Part shown: positions 60,937-64,000 of the stretch, piece by piece
Numbering within the stretch: the stretch's first letter is position 1
Layout: each line of letters opens with the position of its first letter
Source: Thalassomonas sp. RHCl1
GTDB taxonomy: Bacteria; Pseudomonadota; Gammaproteobacteria; Enterobacterales; Alteromonadaceae
DNA length: 64,000 nucleotides
Direction of reading: 5' to 3'
Assembly (NCBI RefSeq): GCF_947387555.1
Contig: NZ_CANDNZ010000006.1
Location: 371,001 to 435,000, forward strand
Program-made: the position numbers and the translations under genes
The notes under the pieces: generated by a model
What the model saw: only the letters and a program-made list of their open reading frames with translations
Database searches by the model: none
Told to the model about the DNA's origin: nothing

Positions 60937-62031
60937 TTATTTACGGGTAAGTACGACACCGGTCTCTACATGATGGGTGTAGGGAAACTGATCAAATAAA
61001 GCAAACTTTTCAATATTATGGGTTTTCGTTAATACCGTTAAGTTATCTTTTAGTGTTTCCGGGTTGCAGGAAATATAGATGATGCGTTCAAACCGGCTCA
61101 CCAGTTCGACACTGTCCGGGTCAAGACCGGCACGTGGCGGATCAACCAGCACGGTTTCGTAGTTATATTGCGTTAAGTCGAACCCTTCCAGGCGTCTGAA
61201 CTGGCGTTCACCATTCATTGCCTGGCTGAATTCTTCACTGGACATACGTACGATATCAATATTATCCATTTTATTCAGGGCGATATTAACTTGCGCTGAC
61301 TTTACCGAAGTCTTGGAGATCTCTGTGCCTAATACCCGGTCAAAGTTTTGTGCCAGGGCGATGCTGAAATTACCGTTACCGCAATAAAGTTCGATTAAGT
61401 CACCGCCTAAACCGGCAGTTGCCTGTTGCGCCCAGGTCAGCATTTTCTCGTTGACCTTACCATTAGGCTGGGTAAAGCTGTTCTCTACTTGCTGGTATTG
61501 ATAGCTTTTGCCCTGTACCGTTAAGACTTCAGTGACATAATCTTTATCCAGGACTATTTTTTGTTTTTTCGCCCGGCCGATAATATCTACCGGCGCAATA
61601 GCAGATAAACTTTCTTTTAATACTTTGGCGGCATCAGTCCAGGCCTGATCCAGTTGTTTGTGATAAAGGAGGCTGATCAATAACTCGCCGCTGAGGGTGG
61701 ACAAAAAGTCTACCTGAAATAATCTCTGCCTTAATACCTGGTTATCTTTAATCTCATCAAGCAAGGCCTTCATGGCTTTATTAATTAGTTCACTGGCAAC
61801 GGGAAAATATTCAACGCGAAATTTTTGCTTGGTTTCGCTGTTAAACATTATGTAGTCAAGGGCATCACCGTCATGCCAAACACGAAACTCAGCTCTTTGC
61901 CGATAGTTTAATCTTTCGGATTCATAGATATCAAAATCAGGTAAATCAAATGCTGAAAATAACTCTGCAATATCTTGTTGCTTTTGAGTGAGCTGCTGAT
62001 CGTAATTATCGGGATGAATAAAACTGAACAT
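60937..62031 (-). CDS. trmA: tRNA (uracil-54-C5)-methyltransferase TrmA
   Basis: 364 residues of the uracil methyltransferase family. SAM-binding [14 protein letters not shown], the DPPRAGLD motif, the catalytic Cys in [15 protein letters not shown] and the C-terminal HVETGVVL are diagnostic. It lacks the iron-sulfur cysteines of RlmD, which supports TrmA. It makes ribothymidine at position 54 of tRNAs. Confidence 0.97.
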   Translation of the reverse strand: MFSFIHPDNYDQQLTQKQQDIAELFSAFDLPDFDIYESERLNYRQRAEFRVWHDGDALDYIMFNSETKQKFRVEYFPVASELINKAMKALLDEIKDNQVLRQRLFQVDFLSTLSGELLISLLYHKQLDQAWTDAAKVLKESLSAIAPVDIIGRAKKQKIVLDKDYVTEVLTVQGKSYQYQQVENSFTQPNGKVNEKMLTWAQQATAGLGGDLIELYCGNGNFSIALAQNFDRVLGTEISKTSVKSAQVNIALNKMDNIDIVRMSSEEFSQAMNGERQFRRLEGFDLTQYNYETVLVDPPRAGLDPDSVELVSRFERIIYISCNPETLKDNLTVLTKTHNIEKFALFDQFPYTHHVETGVVLTRK

Positions 62032-62266
62032 GTTTTCGCCTTGTCGCTAGTGGAGCGCAGATTTTAGCGCCGCATTTTACTTTGTCTAGTAAATTGTCTG
62101 CTGAATTGGCCGGTGAGCAGAATTCGTCATTGTCCGGTAAAAGAAAAGATGCCAATTTTAGTTCTTCTCCCTTTGTCGCAAATCTTATAAGGACAAAGGG
62201 TTATTTGAGTACTGCTCCTGCAGCTTTAAATATAGGGCTAAAAGTCGGCTACCGTTAAAGGTGCCA

Positions 62267-62293
62267 ATAAAAAAGCCCGCAATTGCGGGCTTT
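62267..62293 (-). terminator. Terminator of the RRM-protein gene
   Basis: AAAGCCCGCAATTGCGGGCTTT at 62272-62293 is a perfect palindromic stem; on the minus strand it is followed by a T run (the A run at 62269-62274). Confidence 0.92.
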
Positions 62294-62323
62294 GATTTGG
62301 ATAGTGCTTACTGAGGTGAGCAG

Positions 62324-62770
62324 TTAGACAGCTTCATCTGTACGTTCGGGCCGGTCTTTGGCTTCACGTACTTTTAAAGTGCGCTGCTGGAATTCCGTAT
62401 CATTCAAAGCTGAGATTGCTGCTTCAGAATCACGTTCGCTCATTTCAACAAAACCGAAACCGCGGCGTTTGCCGGTGTGCTTGTCTTTCATCAAGCGAAC
62501 AGAATGAACATTACCGTATTCAGAGAATAAGCTTCTAACAGATGCTTCGTTGGCGCGATAAGGCAAGTTACCAACATATAATGTTTTCACTTCATCGCTT
62601 TTTGAACTTTCAACTTCTTTCTTGCTGATAAATGGCGCAAGCAGAGCACCGATAAAGATACTGACAGCAACTGTTGCAGGATCTACACCTATAGGTCCTG
62701 CGATGAAATAACCGATCAGGGCAAAAACAACTGCCACTATGATAACGGTTAATACTTGGGGAGACTTCAT
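62324..62770 (-). CDS. RNA-binding protein with N-terminal membrane segment (RRM)
   Basis: 148 residues. Two hydrophobic helices (about 6-24 and 30-50) are followed by one RRM domain (about 60-135) with RNP2 LYVGNLPY and RNP1 RRGFGFVEM. Such membrane-linked RRM proteins occur in Vibrio and Alteromonadales and may act in cold response. I choose ATG 62770 (MKSPQV); the longer frame from 62812 adds a segment without ribosome site. Confidence 0.88.
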   Translation of the reverse strand: MKSPQVLTVIIVAVVFALIGYFIAGPIGVDPATVAVSIFIGALLAPFISKKEVESSKSDEVKTLYVGNLPYRANEASVRSLFSEYGNVHSVRLMKDKHTGKRRGFGFVEMSERDSEAAISALNDTEFQQRTLKVREAKDRPERTDEAV

Positions 62771-63041
62771 AATATGTACCTGATTATTTTTTTTAAAATC
62801 ACAAAATTGCAATTATATGTTACCCGGCTTTCATTAATGTGCAACTATAAGTGTAATTTTTATGCAATTTAATCAATTGAATATACTATAGAGCACTAAG
62901 TCCGGAAGAAAGTAATGCACAGCATACATTCATTTATAGGCCTAACTTCTCGAAAACCCTATCAGACAAGCTCTCTATAGCTCTTATTTTAGCTGGATTG
63001 TTCTAAAAGTAATCGCTTGAATAAAATATTGAAAATAGTGC

Positions 63042-63069
63042 TTGATCTATTCCTTAAACTCTCTAGAAT
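63042..63069 (+). promoter_or_regulatory. rRNA promoter 1
   Basis: -35 TTGATC (63042-63047), 16 bp, -10 TAGAAT (63064-63069), followed by GCGCATC. Confidence 0.72.
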
Positions 63070-63189
63070 GCGCATCCACTTCCACGGGGCAGCCCAACGA
63101 AGGGTTTTGATAAGTTTACTCTTGCTTTTTAAGTAGAGGATAAACAGTTAACGGTTGAAAATGTTTTTTTAAATTTTTAACGAAAAAGG

Positions 63190-63217
63190 TTGACATCGAA
63201 ACTGAGGGGCGTATGAT
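63190..63217 (+). promoter_or_regulatory. rRNA promoter 2
   Basis: -35 TTGACA (63190-63195), 16 bp, -10 TATGAT (63212-63217), followed by the same GCGCATC discriminator as promoter 1, which suits stringent control by ppGpp. Confidence 0.8.
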
Positions 63218-63483
63218 GCGCATCTCGCTAAGGGCAAGGCCTGAAGCAACAATGATTAACGAATGCGATTAATCATTTCTTCTTCTCTAATAAAGAGCAG
63301 AAGAGTTCTTTAAAAATTAGTTATCATGCAATTTGTGTGGGCACTCACGTTAATGTTGATTTTACATAGTTCTTCGGAACACTAAATAAACTTAATGATG
63401 AATGACACACAAAACTATTTATTCATAGTTTTATATGTACAGATTCATTGAGTCAGAGAGCTTGTCTCTCACAAACGATTTTT

Positions 63484-64000
<517 letters not shown>

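Larger units (their letters stand above)
62771..63483 (+). promoter_or_regulatory. rRNA operon promoter and leader region
   Basis: 713 bp without a protein gene. It holds two rRNA promoters (separate entries) and a leader with boxA-like GTTCTTTAAAAA (about 63307-63318), the antitermination site, followed by GTGTGGGCACTC near 63337-63348. Confidence 0.8.

Overview
The window comes from a marine gammaproteobacterium of the Alteromonadales. The partial 16S rRNA at the right edge, the rRNA leader, the FabR/desaturase and SthA/TrmA/HemE gene types and the GC content (about 45-50 %) suggest a Thalassomonas/Colwellia-like genome. This assignment is made by eye and was not tested against a database. 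Most of the window is accessory sequence; the last 10 kb is ordinary core genome next to an rRNA operon.

Layout. 1-1654: end of a urease accessory operon (ureE tail, ureF, ureG, a small membrane protein). 1758-5399 (minus): a run of small stress and housekeeping enzymes ending in an AraC/GyrI regulator. 5779-9351: pirin, glutathionyl-hydroquinone reductase, LysR regulator. 9409-15764 (minus): class V aminotransferase, then a MITE-like element, a multicopper oxidase, and an HPPD / flavin monooxygenase / DUF2783 operon next to a LysR gene. 17081-20957: poorly known small, secreted and membrane proteins, an NmrA-like reductase and a 50-bp tandem repeat. 21248-22682: an AfsA-type (gamma-butyrolactone/butenolide synthase family) gene overlapping a HAD phosphatase gene. 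22925-30931: a tightly packed six-gene operon of biosynthetic type (aldo/keto reductase, aromatic-type flavin monooxygenase, HHxxxDG acyltransferase, alpha/beta-hydrolase-oxidoreductase fusion, RarD-like exporter, and a degenerate DRE-TIM-like protein). 31337-35773: MerR, SRPBCC, Ada/AlkA, Ogt, PEP-mutase-like. 35881-38874: a complete acyl-homoserine-lactone system (luxI and luxR) flanking a thermostable-hemolysin-family gene. 39107-43843 and 44057-49062: two further operons of small-molecule enzymes. 49325-54593: NhaD, a secreted FN3-like protein, small exported proteins. 54912-64000: hemE, a SymE-like gene, sthA, desaturase/fabR, trmA, an RRM protein and the start of an rRNA operon.

How it may work together (inference). 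The luxI promoter region, the 39107 operon, the 44057 operon and, more weakly, the 22925 operon each carry a 16-bp site of the form CTG(T/A)-N8-(A/T)CAG, the same core as the Vibrio fischeri lux box. The best copy (43975-43990) sits at the expected distance upstream of the TauD / AMP-ligase / twin-aminotransferase operon. The window therefore looks like a quorum-sensing-controlled biosynthetic island. It may make two kinds of signal-like molecule: an acyl-homoserine lactone, and an AfsA-type butenolide or related product. No ketosynthase, NRPS module or carrier protein is encoded here, so acyl chains would have to come from fatty-acid metabolism. The strongest single oddity is a pair of overlapping class III aminotransferase genes. 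The first has lost both the PLP lysine and the PLP-binding aspartate; the second keeps both, which suggests a catalytic/pseudoenzyme pair.
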